Source of the DNA: Haliotis asinina
Lineage: Eukaryota; Mollusca; Gastropoda; Lepetellida; Haliotidae
Direction of reading: 5' to 3'
DNA: 64,000 nt
Assembly: GCF_037392515.1 (NCBI RefSeq)
Contig: NC_090291.1
Coordinates: forward strand, 19,508,001 to 19,572,000
Part shown: positions 13,148 through 25,479 of the stretch, one piece after another
How positions within the stretch are numbered: position 1 is the first letter of the stretch
Layout: each line of letters starts with the position of its first letter
Position numbers and translations under genes: made by a program
Notes under the pieces: generated by a model
The model's input: the letters and a program-made list of their open reading frames with translations, nothing else
Told to the model about the DNA's origin: nothing
Databases searched by the model: none

Positions 13148-13321
13148 CCACACATCAGTGGAACAGAGTGGGCAACGTTACTATTAATGAACGATATGCA
13201 ATCATTGATCTCGTTGAAGATAGAAGTCGGGCTTCATGCAACATCTCTAGCAGTCTGTCAACATCGAGTCTGAAGAAAATGTTTTGATGTGCTTTTATAT
13301 GTAGCAATAATCTTGTCAATC

Positions 13322-15488
13322 TCGGGAAATCTCCTCAGTCATCATAAGAAGAACTCAAAACTATCAGCAATAACAAAAATTGACTCACAAATTCACATCG
13401 TATGGCTGTGTTGATTGAGATAAAACAAACACTAAATAAAAATGTATTTAAGCAAAAATATAATTACATTCTCGACCATGGGCGAGCATTTTTAATAAAG
13501 CTTTTAAAAAGTCAAATTAAGTCAAAATGATTACTAGTTTGAGTCAGGATACGTTTGAAAATATTTTCATTTCATCTACTTCCAAACCATGATATAGCAT
13601 GTATTTTTCACTTTTTTCATTGTTTAACCTCTTGACCGTAATACATAATTATGATAACCGCATATTGATTTTGTCAAATCCTTTGTCAGAAACGTGCCAT
13701 AGTACGGAGCATTTCTGGACCAATGGATTTCAGTGAGTGTCTTTCGTATTAATCCAGATAAATGAAGACAGTGTTCTATATAAATCAGTCTTGATGTTGT
13801 GTTGGTTTCCCTTACGTAAACGGTGAAGGTATTAAACAAAAGTTCATTTCTTCAATCCCACGGTCTAGCTTGATCGAAAGACCAAACAACACAAGTTGTG
13901 AATCAATAACATAGTCATTAATGAACCAAGCATCGGTGGCAATCCTAGGATCCGCATATGTGATGTACGAGTTTACGGGTACAGTTAAATTGGGTCTGTT
14001 GTATATGCCTGCCAATACATGTGCAGCATTATAGATTTATTTTCTTTACACAGTTCCACCCTATGTCCTTTGCAGTGACCAATTTCAACCTGATTACACT
14101 GAATTCATTTTACTTCGTGTAATCTGTCGATCGTACACACCCATCCTGTCATTAAAATACCACGTAGGTATACGTGTTCATGTACACAACATGCGCCCTT
14201 ACATACATATAAACGCATGACAAACACGTTGCCTTAAGGTCACACACACACACACGTACACGTACACGTACACACTATTACTAACACCACAATATACACT
14301 TGAACACAAACCGTGCATCTGCATAGCACCGAGTACACACACTCATACAGACGCGCACTCACACACGCATGCTCTCACTATGACCGCACATACATATACA
14401 CTCGTGCACACACATACAGCCACACATGTTCATTAACACCACACATATACACTTGTACACATACATACACACGCACACTCCTAGCACCATACAGGCGTAA
14501 CACACATGGGCTAACACATACGCGCAGGCACTCATGCGCACGCACTCACACTCTCACTACACGCACACACACACATGTACACACGTGCACTCACACAGAC
14601 ACTCACTCTCTCTACCGCCTAACACGCAAACATATACACATTCAAACACACACACACACACACACACACACAAATACACACACTCATACACTTACTGTCA
14701 CCAACAATACAGACACACACATGAACACACGTACTCCCACATACCCTTACTAACACCACACACAAATACATATACACACACATGAACACACATACACCCA
14801 ATCTCACTAAAGCCACACACAAATACATATGCACACACATGAACACACATACACCCAATCTCACTAAAGCCACACACAAATACATACACACACACACACA
14901 TGAACACACATACACCCAATCTCACTAAAGCCACACACAAATACATACACACACACACATGAACACACATACACCCAATCTCACTAAAGCCACACACAAA
15001 TACATATACACACACATGAACACACAAACACCCAATCTCACTAAAGCCACACACAAATACATATACACACACATGAACACACATACACCCAATCTCACTA
15101 ATGCCACACACAAATACATATACACACACATGAACACACAAACACCCAATCTCACTAAAGCCGCACACAAATACATAAACACACACATGAACACACATAC
15201 ACCCAATCTCACTAATGCCACACACATATACATATACATACACATGAGCACACATGCACAGACATGAAAAGCACACACATGTGAACACTCACACACATAC
15301 ACACACCCAGAGCAACAACTACAAACATAAGGCCTATTGTCTATTGTAGGACATTCCCTCCGACCTGCTGCAATATGTGTATAGTATCACTGCACCTGCT
15401 TCACCCCTGGTTGTATTGGATGGGCTTACATTCGTCCTAATCTGAACTGCTCATAAAGTCTGGGTGCTTCCCGTAAACTTCTGCTTTT
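13322..15488. other. Block present only in unit 1
   Basis: Unit 2 runs straight from atcttgtcaatctt to gtccaacctagtttaaac at about 42428-42440. Unit 1 has some 2.17 kb between the same two points. The left part (13322-14230) is AT-rich with no exon that I can support. The right part holds the CA-rich arrays. I cannot tell insertion in unit 1 from deletion in unit 2, and I see no terminal repeats. Confidence 0.7.
14240..15310. repeat. CA-rich array with 57-bp minisatellite
   Basis: About 500 bases of irregular CA-rich sequence lead into eight copies of a unit containing cccaatctcactaa. The copies start at 14797, 14854, 14915, 14974, 15031, 15088, 15145 and 15202. The basic period is 57, and the longer units carry extra CA dinucleotides. 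Open frames on both strands across it are a product of the repeat and are not genes. Confidence 0.95.
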
Positions 15489-15995
15489 TCCAACCTAGTT
15501 TAAACATTTGGGCAAGGTAGATATGTACTGTTACAGTGGTTTGCAATTATGCATCTGAGGTGAAGTTTTCAATCCTACTGGGGCCCGAAGACAGCTGTTT
15601 ATACATGTTCATTACAACCGAATTAAAAACCCGTTTCACCAACAAAAAATAATTTTCAAATATTTACTGACAGCGATTCATAAATACGACAGTTTCCCAA
15701 AGTATCGGCCAAAACACGAAAAGGGAATATAGTAAATAGAAAAAGAGACCATTAACAACAAAATGTGGCTTTTTTTCATTGTATGCGTTGTTAGCAATAT
15801 CAGTTGGAAATGTTTGTTAAAGTTTTGATATTCATGGGGCTGACAATATAGAGACGACATGAACGGACATTCTTGTGCTTATTTGTTTAGAATGGCCTTT
15901 AATAACGATAATAATAAGCTGCCTTAGCATTATTCTTTGTAGTTTGTTTCAAACAATCATTAGTTTGAAGGTTTAATTGTCCGTTTGTTACCTGG

Positions 15996-16455
15996 ATACC
16001 ATTCTCTTCCCACAGAGGTTACTTGTCATATCTTCCTACGAACCTCTGTTCTAATACAACCATATTTCGCGGTTCTCATAAAATCCACTAGCGGCAAAAA
16101 ATGGTAGCAGATTTAGCTCCCTTTTTCTGTCCAATCAGAGCACGTGTTACGTCGACTTATATTAGATTCAGCTTGACAAATGCAAGCAAAGTGGAGAAAC
16201 GAAAATGACATGACTGAGTTCTGTCTAGAAGAAACATTTGAGTATCGCGCTCGGGAAGAGGTTCAAATTTTCACGATGCATCCGGAAATTACCGAGATCT
16301 TGCGAATGATCACTTTTGAAACAAGGTCGCTGATTGCACTACTAAATCTGATTGCCTCCAATCAAGAGTCTTGAATACTCGCACCACGAAAGGGTCGTAT
16401 TAGTACAGAGGTTACGTAGGAAGATGTGACAAGTAACCACTGTGGGAAGAGAATG
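15996..16455. mobile_element. 460-bp MITE with long inverted repeats
   Basis: The ends are inverted repeats of about 56-58 bases, starting cattctcttcccacagagg and ending in its complement (ccactgtgggaagagaatg), with only a few mismatches. It is flanked by CCTGG on both sides (15991-15995 and 16456-16460). Unit 1 shows the empty site gttacctgggtacatac at about 636-652, with one CCTGG. The left end has four extra bases (ATAC) outside the symmetric part. It holds a 64-codon open frame at 16180-16374 that I do not recognise. A 5-bp duplication fits Transib among known superfamilies, but I cannot assign it. Confidence 0.85.
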
Positions 16456-17524
16456 CCTGGGTACATACTTCAAAGCGCGCAGCTTGGCAGACCTCTGCTG
16501 GCGCTCTGCCGTTAATTGTTTTTGATAAGAACCCGGATTTGAGTGGGTATCAATGAGTTGGTAAATATACGATTGTAAACATACGATTTTAAGGCTTGGT
16601 ATACTGAGCTGAAATTTAAGCAGAAACGGGTCTCTGTTCTGGCACAGGACATATCCACAGCAGATGGGATAAATATGATCTGATATTGTGAATTACGGGA
16701 GCAAGATGGTAATGACTTCGAGCATAGGAAGAGGCGTGGTTCTGCGTGTTACTATCGTGAGCGTCTTATGCTGGTTTGGAGGTAAGCCCAATGTGTGCGT
16801 GTGTGGGGTGTGTGTGCTTGTATGCCTGTGTGTTTGTATGCCTGTTTGTAAGGCCTGTGTGTGCGTTTGAGTGTTCGTGTATGAGCTTTTGCGTGTTTAC
16901 AATGGTTGTCATTTGCCCTTGCAACAATGGAATGTTTTTGTTTGCTGATTTAAAAGAGCCAAAATGGCATTGTGCTATTTCCGTGGTCATTGTATGAGGC
17001 ACATTTGATTCAAGAAATGACATTGTGAAAAGTGTTTCAATGGTGTTTCATTTATTTTTATCAAGTATCTCATATTTCAGCTGCCCAAGACAGAGCAACT
17101 TTCTGCAATTCTTTACTTAACTGTATCGGCTCCTCTCCAATCTGCCCTGTGTTGTTTGGATACTACAACTGCTCCGATTTCAACATTCAGAGAACCGCTG
17201 GTAATGTATTCATGCGTCTCAACTACTGGAGTTGCACCAGTTGTCGTTAGTGTGAGGTGTTAGACGAATACGAAAATATGTATAATTTTCAACGGCAGTA
17301 CCTCTTATTTTCATGGCTTATTTTAGACTATGGGTCAGCATCATATAATTTTTAGAGACCCTTTTACGTCATGATTTACACCCACATGTGTTTATGTGTT
17401 TTTGTTTTGTTTTTTCTTTGGGTGGTGGAGCAGGGGGGAGAGTTCTTGGATCGATTTCAATAGTTACAGACACAACAGGTAACATTTGATGCCACTAAAA
17501 TGTTCGCGGCTATTAATATTATAT

Positions 17525-17812
17525 TGCCGGGCGGTGGGGTAGCCTAGCCTAGTGGTTAAAGAGTTTGGTCGTCATGCCAAGGACACGGGTTCATTTCCCC
17601 ACATGGTTACAATGTGTGAAGCCAGTTTCAAGTGTCCCACTTCTGATATTTCTGAAATATTCCTAAAAGCCGCTTAAAACCAAACTCACTCACTCGACAT
17701 GCCAAAAACCTGTTCAGTTCCACACATGGGTATAATAGGAAGCTTATTTCTGGTGCCCGATGATATTGCTGGAATATTGCTAAAGGCGATGGAAAACCAT
17801 ACTGAACCACTA
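17525..17812 (+). repeat. tRNA-derived SINE in A2 intron 2
   Basis: Counterpart of the SINE at 1713-1945, with an extra tagcc in the A-box region (gtagcctagcctagtgg). Confidence 0.8.
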
Positions 17813-18469
17813 GGAAGTACTGTCTTGTACACAGAATTCGTTAATTATTGATTTTGTACACAGAATATCACTACTATGTTGTTTCAAACTTTGTGCACTC
17901 AATTTGATGTGTGTAGATAATGTAAATCAACGTAATTAAGTTCAACCTTCTGGAAAAGCCAAGATGTATGATTATTAATAAGTGATATATAACTAAGTTC
18001 AAGATTATTGTATCAAAGGTAAAACGTTCCATGCACTAAATTAAATTTAAAAGTAATGAGTATTACATATACGGAAAACGGAAACCGTTACCATTAAATC
18101 ATTGCCCACCAACAACACATAGACATCAAAAGAGTACTTAGCTATTAGATGTTGAAATTATTTAAGGTCATTTTCTTGTTTTATTTAGAACCGGCATGCG
18201 GGGAGAGTTCGTCTCAATACATCATGCCTGCCATTATCGGCTGTTTAAACGCGGTGGAGAGAGAGTTCCCATGGACAGTGAATGTCGTAGATGGAGATGC
18301 TGCTATCAGCATGTGTGGAGGATCCATTATAAGGAAAGATGTAATCCTCACGGCCGCCCATTGTGTCAGGTGATGCCTCTACTTAGGATAGGACAAAATA
18401 GCAAAAACAAAACTTACTGTTTTAAATATACCATTAAAAAGTAGGAGATATTGGATTTACAAGGAGGAT

Positions 18470-18828
18470 AACCTGCAATTGATGAAGCCAAACGGGAAGC
18501 AGATGATGAAGAGAAATTAAGGAAAATGTAACAATTTTATTCTGTTCCTTTCGAAATGTTTCATCTCTATGAATATGTATATACGACATTTTCTCATATG
18601 CAGTGTATGCTTACAAAATGGAATATGCCCTATTTTGTGAATGGTACATATAACTTGACACCCTTGGCTATAAGATACGATAAGGGCATTGACCGGATAT
18701 CACAAATATAGACATACACGTTGCACTTATTGAACAAATTACTGGGGTTTCCGAAAGCAAGGCCAGGGCTTCTAAACGGAAAATAGAGTTTTTGACAAGT
18801 GAAATTTGACACCAGGCAGAAGCCCTGG
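18470..18828. other. Intron 3 segment of A2 absent from A1
   Basis: A2 follows A1 intron 3 up to ttggatttacaaggag and then departs. The next 200 or so bases (gaaatgtttcatctct, gcttacaaaatggaat) resemble B2 intron 4 at about 39280-39510 instead. No exon is seen. Confidence 0.5.
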
Positions 18829-19374
18829 AGTAGTACCAGTAATGGTGGCACGAGACCACTTCAAACAGATAAGTATTTAATATCAATAACATAGATCTAG
18901 ACCTCCTTTCAAAGACACCAAAACCAAAATGACACGGCCCGTCTCCCTTCACACAAGCCCACTGAAGACAGAGGTCGGCTGTGGGCGTGTCTATTCACTA
19001 GACTAAACAAATGTCTAAATGGAAATTGATCAATACTGTCTGGCTGGCTGGGTCACACAGTGGCGGTCACAACGGCTGAGAGCTGGTGAAAATTAGAGAA
19101 ATGATTTACATAACGTATGAACCCTGCAATATGCCTATGATATGCGAATTAAGAATGAGGACGAGGGAGCTTGCTATGCGGGGTACTCTCGTGTGAGGAA
19201 GTTGGAATTACTAACTTTATTAGGGATAAAATATCAAAAACCTCCTACTGAGAAAGATTTAAAAGTACAAGTGCACGACCGGGGATTGTGAGATTATTCA
19301 CATATGAGGAAGTCTAAGCTCATTGCATTACTCAATGAACAAGTCCCTATAGAATTATAATTCACACCTACTGA

Positions 19375-21890
19375 GTGTGCTATAGAAAATATTATAGAGG
19401 GTGGAAGATGGAAGTTCAAAGAAACATAGACGTTGAAGGTATAAGGCAATTGGTATTTGATAAAGTGAATGAAGAACTGAATGATTTAAAAGGTATTAAA
19501 TTTCAACTCACATTAAATATGACACTAGAGAAACAACAGGGAAATGAAATAATTGACCAGACTTTTGTTTACTTCAGAAGTAATCAGGAAGTTACAACAC
19601 AACCAGATACTATCAACTCTTCTATTGACAGATCATTCAAGAAAATTCAAGAAACACTAGAATGTTACACTAATATGGGGTCTGGTTGGGTTGTTGATAT
19701 GATTAATATGATCGACCTGGATATTGCAAACTATAAACCATTCAGAGGTGGATCGTACTTACCCTTGCCTCAGCATTTCAAGAACAAACAAGTTATGGTT
19801 AACACGTTAAAAATCGTGGTGATGATTGTATGAGGATAGCAATAAGATCTGCTAAATTTCCATCTCAAACACATTCTGATAAACTTTCCAGTTATCCAGA
19901 AGATGATGGGATCAATTGGGAAGGTATAGATGAACCAACACCTATCTCTCAGATCAATAGAATAGAAAAACAGAATCCAGACTTAGCCATAAGCATATTC
20001 GGACACGAAGGTAAAAATGTAATAGTGCACAGGATAAGTCCTTTATTGTATGAGGATGGTCATAAAACAATCAATATATTTATGATACAACCAGGTGAAA
20101 AATATCACTACACGTGGATTAAGTATTTCAGCTGACTGTTGTACCATCAGTCGAAACATTGGGGAAAGAAACACTTCTGTGAAGGTGCCTTCCTGGGTTT
20201 TCTAGGGCCGATCTGCTCAATTCACAAAGGGATGATTGTAGAGGTGTAGGGGAAACAGCCATATGAGTAGATATGCCAACCAAAAAACAACAATATATTG
20301 AAATTTATCAACCACAAAAATCAGATGTCAGTACCATACATTATCTACGCAGACTTTGACGCTATTATTAAACCAGTCGATACAGTGGCTCAATCCCCTA
20401 ATCAAAGTTACACTCAGAAAATCAAGAACACGAGGCGTGTGGGTTTGGAAATGTGGTTGTTCGGTGTGATGGCCAAACTAACCATCCAGTCATTTATAGA
20501 GGCCCAGACACGGCTGAGAAATTTCTAAAGTGTTTACAACATGAGGAAGGAGAGATCAGGAAAAACTTGCATAACATATCACCAATGCGTATGATCCAAG
20601 CAGACAGGGTAGCCCACAATAAAAGCACGCATTGTCATGTATGCTGTAAACCTCTGACTGATGATTCAGTGAGAGACAACTGTCACATGACAGGGAAATA
20701 CAGAGGTGAGGCTCACAATGAGTGTAACTTGAAGCTACGGATTAACCTAAATCTTATTCATATCCCAGTGGTATTTCACAATTACGAGGGTATGATTCAC
20801 ACTTGATTAAAGGTAAAAGGCAACATTTCCTGTATCTCAAACAATATGGAGAGATATATGTCCTTTACGCTAAATGGGTTGAGATTCATAGATAGTGTTC
20901 AGTTTCTGTTGTCGTCTCTGGACAGCTTGGTAAAGGCTAATAACCCAGATGACTTGGCTATAACTAATCGATACACAGAAGAGAAAACTAGAGCCTTGCT
21001 GCTATGTAAGGGTATTTACCAGTATGAATAAATGGATTACTTGTCTAGGTTTAATGAGACAGAGTTACCTCCCATTGACCGCTTCTATAGCAAGCTGTCA
21101 GGCGCATCTGTCTCACAAGACGATTACAAACACGCTAAAAATGTATCGGAACAATTAGACTGTAAGAATCTAGGTGACTACCATGATTTATATTTGAAAA
21201 CAGATGTGTTGCTGTTGGCTGAAGTGTTTGAGATATTCAGAAAAACGTGTTTGAAGCAATATGGGTTGGACCCAGCATGGTATTATTCAAGTCCTGGGCT
21301 GTCGTGGGATGCCTTACTGAAGAAAACAGGTGTGGAGTTAGAATTATTCACCGATTATTATATGCACCTGTTTGTTGAGAAAGGGTTACGAGGGGGTATT
21401 TCCATGGTATCTGAACGCTACGCTAAAGCTAACAACAAGTATGTGGAAGGATACAACCTTAATAAACCTTCGAGTCATCTACTCTACCTCGATGCTAACA
21501 ACCTGTATGGCTGGGCTATGAGTCAATATCTACCAACAGGTGGATTCGCATGGGAGTCATGCAGACAGCCGACTGCAAGTCCCCATGTGGATGTTATGAG
21601 TATTGCACCTGATTCTGATAAGGGTTATATACTCGAAGTTGACTTAGAGTACCCGGTACAATTACATCAGTCTCATAACAGTTACCCATGGCACCATAAA
21701 AAAAACAGTATGGTAACAGGTGGTGTGTTGTACACGGATACTGATTCACTACTGATGGAAATTCAAACTGAGGACATGTATGAGGATATGAAAAACAATA
21801 TACACATGTATGATACAAGCGATTACCTGAGAGATCACCCCATGCACAATCAAGCCAATAAGAAATCTCTTGGTAAGATGAAAGATTAAT
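19375..21890 (+). pseudogene. Polinton protein-primed DNA polymerase B (fossil)
   Basis: Family features recognised: the N-terminal region with GSGWVVD and FRGGSYLPLP, the HYTWIK segment, a Cys/His cluster of the form CHVCCKPL..NCHMTGKYRG..HNECN (an endonuclease-like finger typical of Polinton polymerases), DLYLKTDVLLLAEVFE from the exonuclease region and DANNLYGWAMSQ, the polymerase palm motif. It belongs to the Polinton at 18829-29175 and is broken. Confidence 0.9.
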
Positions 21891-22019
21891 GTTCTGGCAC
21901 ACCAATTGCTGAATAGGTCGGGTTGAGACCTACGAGTAAGATGTATTCTATAAAAAAAGGCAGACGACGCTGAAAAAAGAAAGGCTAAGGGGTGCAAAAG
22001 AATGTGGTGAAAAGACATA

Positions 22020-22790
22020 TTAAGCATACCGTATACAAACATGCTCTATTCGAGAAGAAAACATTCAAACACCAGATGAACATACTTCGTAGTGACATGC
22101 ATAAGATATTTGGATTGACATTAAAAAAGACATCTCTATCACCGCTAGATACAAAACGCTGGATGGCCCCAGATGGTGTCAATACCTATGCTTATGACCA
22201 CTGTGGGTGTTCCCCGACAGAATAGGGAGACAGCGAAGGATGCAACACAAGTAGCACGTGGTTTCGAGCGCATATACAAATGCAGTCCACTGACGTGGTC
22301 TTCCGAGTTGCAAGTCGACCCCGTTAGAGAATTTATGGGTGCCACATCTCAACTGGTAGCCAAACACAATGTAGAGATAAGGAGGGGTGTGGCTGGTAAA
22401 CATCGAAGCCAAGCCGTTGTCGAGCAATTTAATCGCTCCTTAACCGAACGTTTGTTTTCACACCAATATTCACGTGACTTAGTGGAGATGGGGACACCCC
22501 ATACCCCTATTGACAGCCAACCGCAAGTCCCCACACCCACATCAAACAGAAAATGGGTAGCATTTCCTCGTGTGGTTGATTTTATGAATGTGAAGTCACT
22601 AAGCTACTCAATAAGAAATCAGTTGATGCAATCCATATGAAATCTGTTGTATCTCTGTATGAAGCGCCCAGTCGCAAGAAAAAAGTCCAGATAGTGAGAT
22701 AGTGAGATTGTTAGATATTTATATAAACCAGGTGAATACGATCCTATCTGGCCTTTGAAAACGTATAATATCGATCGAGTGGATATAAGA
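22020..22790 (+). pseudogene. Polinton integrase (fossil)
   Basis: Retroviral-type DDE integrase region: LQVDPVREFMGA carries one catalytic Asp context, and QAVVEQFNRSLTERLFSHQY is the region around the catalytic Glu in this family. It lies directly after the polymerase, as in other Polintons. Broken. Confidence 0.85.
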
Positions 22791-22800
22791 GCCGGGGATC

Positions 22801-24290
22801 CTAACCTGTATTTCCCCTGTACAGTAGGAAATCATAGCTTGATCTTAAACAGGCGTTTAACTTCTTTGATGTAGTCCTTTTTCTTCTTTGCTTTCTATCC
22901 ATGCCATACACTTTGCATAAACAATAATGACCTGTAACCCCTGTACCACACACCGAACATGTGTACTTGATACTATCTTTACGGTGATAAGAACAATAAC
23001 CCTTACTGTGGCTCATTTTACTACAAATGTTCGTTTTCCCCATAAGTACCCAGTTGCAAAGGTGTCTCATTTTGTGATATATTAATTTATGAAATTAGTC
23101 TAATTGTTTAACAATTAACACTGTCACCACTAAACCAAGTATGACGAAGACCAATTCGCGATCTTTGTGACCCTCTGAATTGGTGTAATACTGTGTCACC
23201 GTTGGTTCATTTAATGGTTCCAGTTGGTTACCTGTTAACATTAGTATTCATTCACAGCTTCATCGAAGTCTGTGGAAGTTCTAACAGCATGATTTTCGAG
23301 CTAGAGTTGATTATTGATAAAATCTGGTCTCTTCAAATGTCTCTTAGCGTATTCAGCCTGTGCGGCTTGTAGTTTCTCTGTGGCTATATTGTGTCATTTA
23401 CGTTCCGCCTCTATCTCAGCCACGTTTGACTTACAGTCGTCTGTCCTGCTGGTTGTGTTGACTTGCAGCTCTGGTTGACTTGCTGTCAGCTGTCCGCAGG
23501 ACATACAATGAAACAGCAGCAGACGCTACTGCACCACCTGCAGCTATCCACATGTAATTATTATGTTTATTATGTCTTAGCAAGGCATTTTTTCTACCAG
23601 CCTCAACTCTTTTTGGGTTCTTCTTCTTGGTAACTTGCATCACTCTCCTGTTTGCTGTCCACAGGACTCCCCATCTCCACTTTGCTGTCTGCTGAGGTGT
23701 GGGGTGTCCCCACCACTGAGCTGTCTGCCATCTTTTATAATATTATTGTTATTATTTTTTTTATTAAATTTACAATACTTTGCATTGATGATCACTGCCG
23801 TCATTGGTGCTAGATACATACCATATTTGTGGTACAAAGTACAACTGATATAACTCAAGGCATTATCGATAAACAAGTCCTCCCACAAATAGAGACGACA
23901 TTCGGTGAGATGGGTAAAAGGTGCTATGCCAGTGTAAATCTGGGTAATAGTAGAACATATGACTTTTGTCATCTCCGCCCCGAGTTGTGCCTCGCATCTA
24001 GCATATAATTTATTGATTTCCTCGTCCGACATTTTCTGAATCTTATCAGCAGTGATGTTGTCACCTAAACATTGCTTTCCCTTACCACCCACGACTAGCG
24101 TTATCAGTATGTCACGCTGTTTGTTGTCCTTTTGCTCCTCTGGAACCAACAAATGCTCTAGTAATTCATCGCACTCCATTTTATAATATAGCACTCTAGT
24201 TTTTATTTTTAAAAAATAATACCCTACGTACACTAAACACACAGAGATAAAGGTTAGATTACACACGTCTAGAAATTCCAAAACAAGCAT
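22801..24290 (-). other. Polinton small genes on the minus strand (fossil)
   Basis: Three small coding regions. The first, near 22801-23070, is Cys/His-rich (YCSYH, CSVCGTGVTGHYC), likely a zinc-binding miniprotein. The second, near 23431-23643, has KKKNPKRVEAGRKN followed by one membrane segment, a type I have seen in Polintons. The third, near 23640-24290, starts with a membrane segment and contains MSDEEINKLYARCEAQLGAEM, also a recurrent Polinton protein of unknown function. State of each is not assessed beyond the element being broken. Confidence 0.6.
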
Positions 24291-24429
24291 TTTACTAACA
24301 TTTACTAAATTTTATTAGAAATAAAAAGCCGACCTCAGGTCATCACTAAAACATTACTAACATTTACTAGATCATTACAAACATGTACTATGCCGACCGC
24401 TAGGTCATTGAGGGTGTGGGAATCACCCC

Positions 24430-25010
24430 ACCACGTCGTAATCCACTGGCTGATCGGTTTTCAACACAAGCTTGGCATGCTAGGTTTCAGCTAGCTCTTT
24501 TTTAGCCCGTTCCTGTTCTGATTTACTCATCACATCGTTCTCTCTCAAACACTCCACCCAACGCGTCTGCTCTCTCAAATCTTTCAACACTTAGTTGAAT
24601 TTATGTGTCAGCACCCATATGCTATGATTCGCGCCAGCCAGAGAAGGCTAAATACGATGTTATATCTCTCTTTTTCATCATCTCTCTGTTAACGCTGGAC
24701 TCATCAAGGATGAACTACGTCGATTTCCCTTTAAATCGGTTGTGAAACAAGGTTAAATACTCTTGTAGACGTGTACCCAGGTCGACTCTGTGTACATCCG
24801 GGTCAGTCATCACCCAAGTTCTTTCCTTGTACGTTTTAGTCATGGTTATAGCAGGGCACAATATAACGATTTCATCAAATACTTCCTTATAATAGCCCTC
24901 CAACAAATCCAGTACGAAAACAGTCTAACCACAACCCGTCTGCCCGCATGTAATAGAGCAGTGTGGATCGTGGGGTAAGTGGGGGAGAGCCCCATACCCC
25001 CAAGTAGACT
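24430..25010 (-). pseudogene. Polinton packaging ATPase (fossil)
   Basis: The minus strand carries LEGYYKEVFDEIVILCPA, TYKERTWVMTDPDVH and, further on, a region like the family's C-terminal KLVLKTDQP. These are hallmarks of the FtsK/HerA-type packaging ATPase of Polintons. Broken. Confidence 0.8.
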
Positions 25011-25479
25011 CATTTTGGTGGTGTCTCCCAGTAGACCTGGCCGACCACAGACCTCCCTTCTGGTTATCGTGGGTGTGGGGGGACCACCCCACAAATAGAT
25101 AGCTTACATGAATCTCCCATTGTCTATATTAAGTTGCGCATCGATAATTACATATAAATACAATTTCAATTCCCTTTCAATTCATTTCAATGAGCCTTCT
25201 TCATTATTTGAATGGTTATCACCTTGCTTCCATTTTTGTTGTGTCGCCCACTATCAAGATCACTGGTCATGTTTTGGACTATTGGCTTTCATCTGATCGC
25301 CGGCAGTTTCTTTATTTCATGCCACTGTTGGTATGCTTTCATTCCATGGCCAAATAACTGATTAGGCACTCCCTCTATGGTTACTTCTACTTTGGTGATT
25401 TCTGGTTTGGAAATTGTCTCTTTTGCATGGATCATATGCCCCAGCTGGTAAGATCAATATACCTTTCATTGTTCCAGTA

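Larger units (their letters stand above)
549..15897 (+). repeat. Tandem duplication unit 1 (genes A1 and B1)
   Basis: This stretch is colinear with about 15913-42840: same gene pair, same order, same strand and clear similarity in introns and intergenic DNA. Unit 1 begins near the shared gccttagcat...tctttgtagtttgtttc and ends near gtgcttatttgtttagaatgg, which recurs at about 42817-42840. The junction between units is about 15898-15913. Compared with unit 2 it lacks the MITE, Polinton, mariner and one SINE, but has an extra block at about 13322-15488. Boundaries are accurate to perhaps 20 bases. Confidence 0.85.

Noticed and set aside
13624-14015. Minus-strand open frames in the unit 1-specific block
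   Set aside because: Short, no domain recognised and AT-rich; no evidence of splicing or conservation.
14313-15302. Long open frames on both strands across the CA-rich array
   Set aside because: They follow directly from the repeat period and low base complexity. No start context, splice sites or domain, and the whole block is absent from unit 2.
15991-16460. Idea that CCTGG flanks of the MITE and of the Polinton (18824 and 29176) show a shared integration system
   Set aside because: The two elements have unrelated ends, and Polintons make 6-bp duplications. A common five-base motif is easily coincidental.
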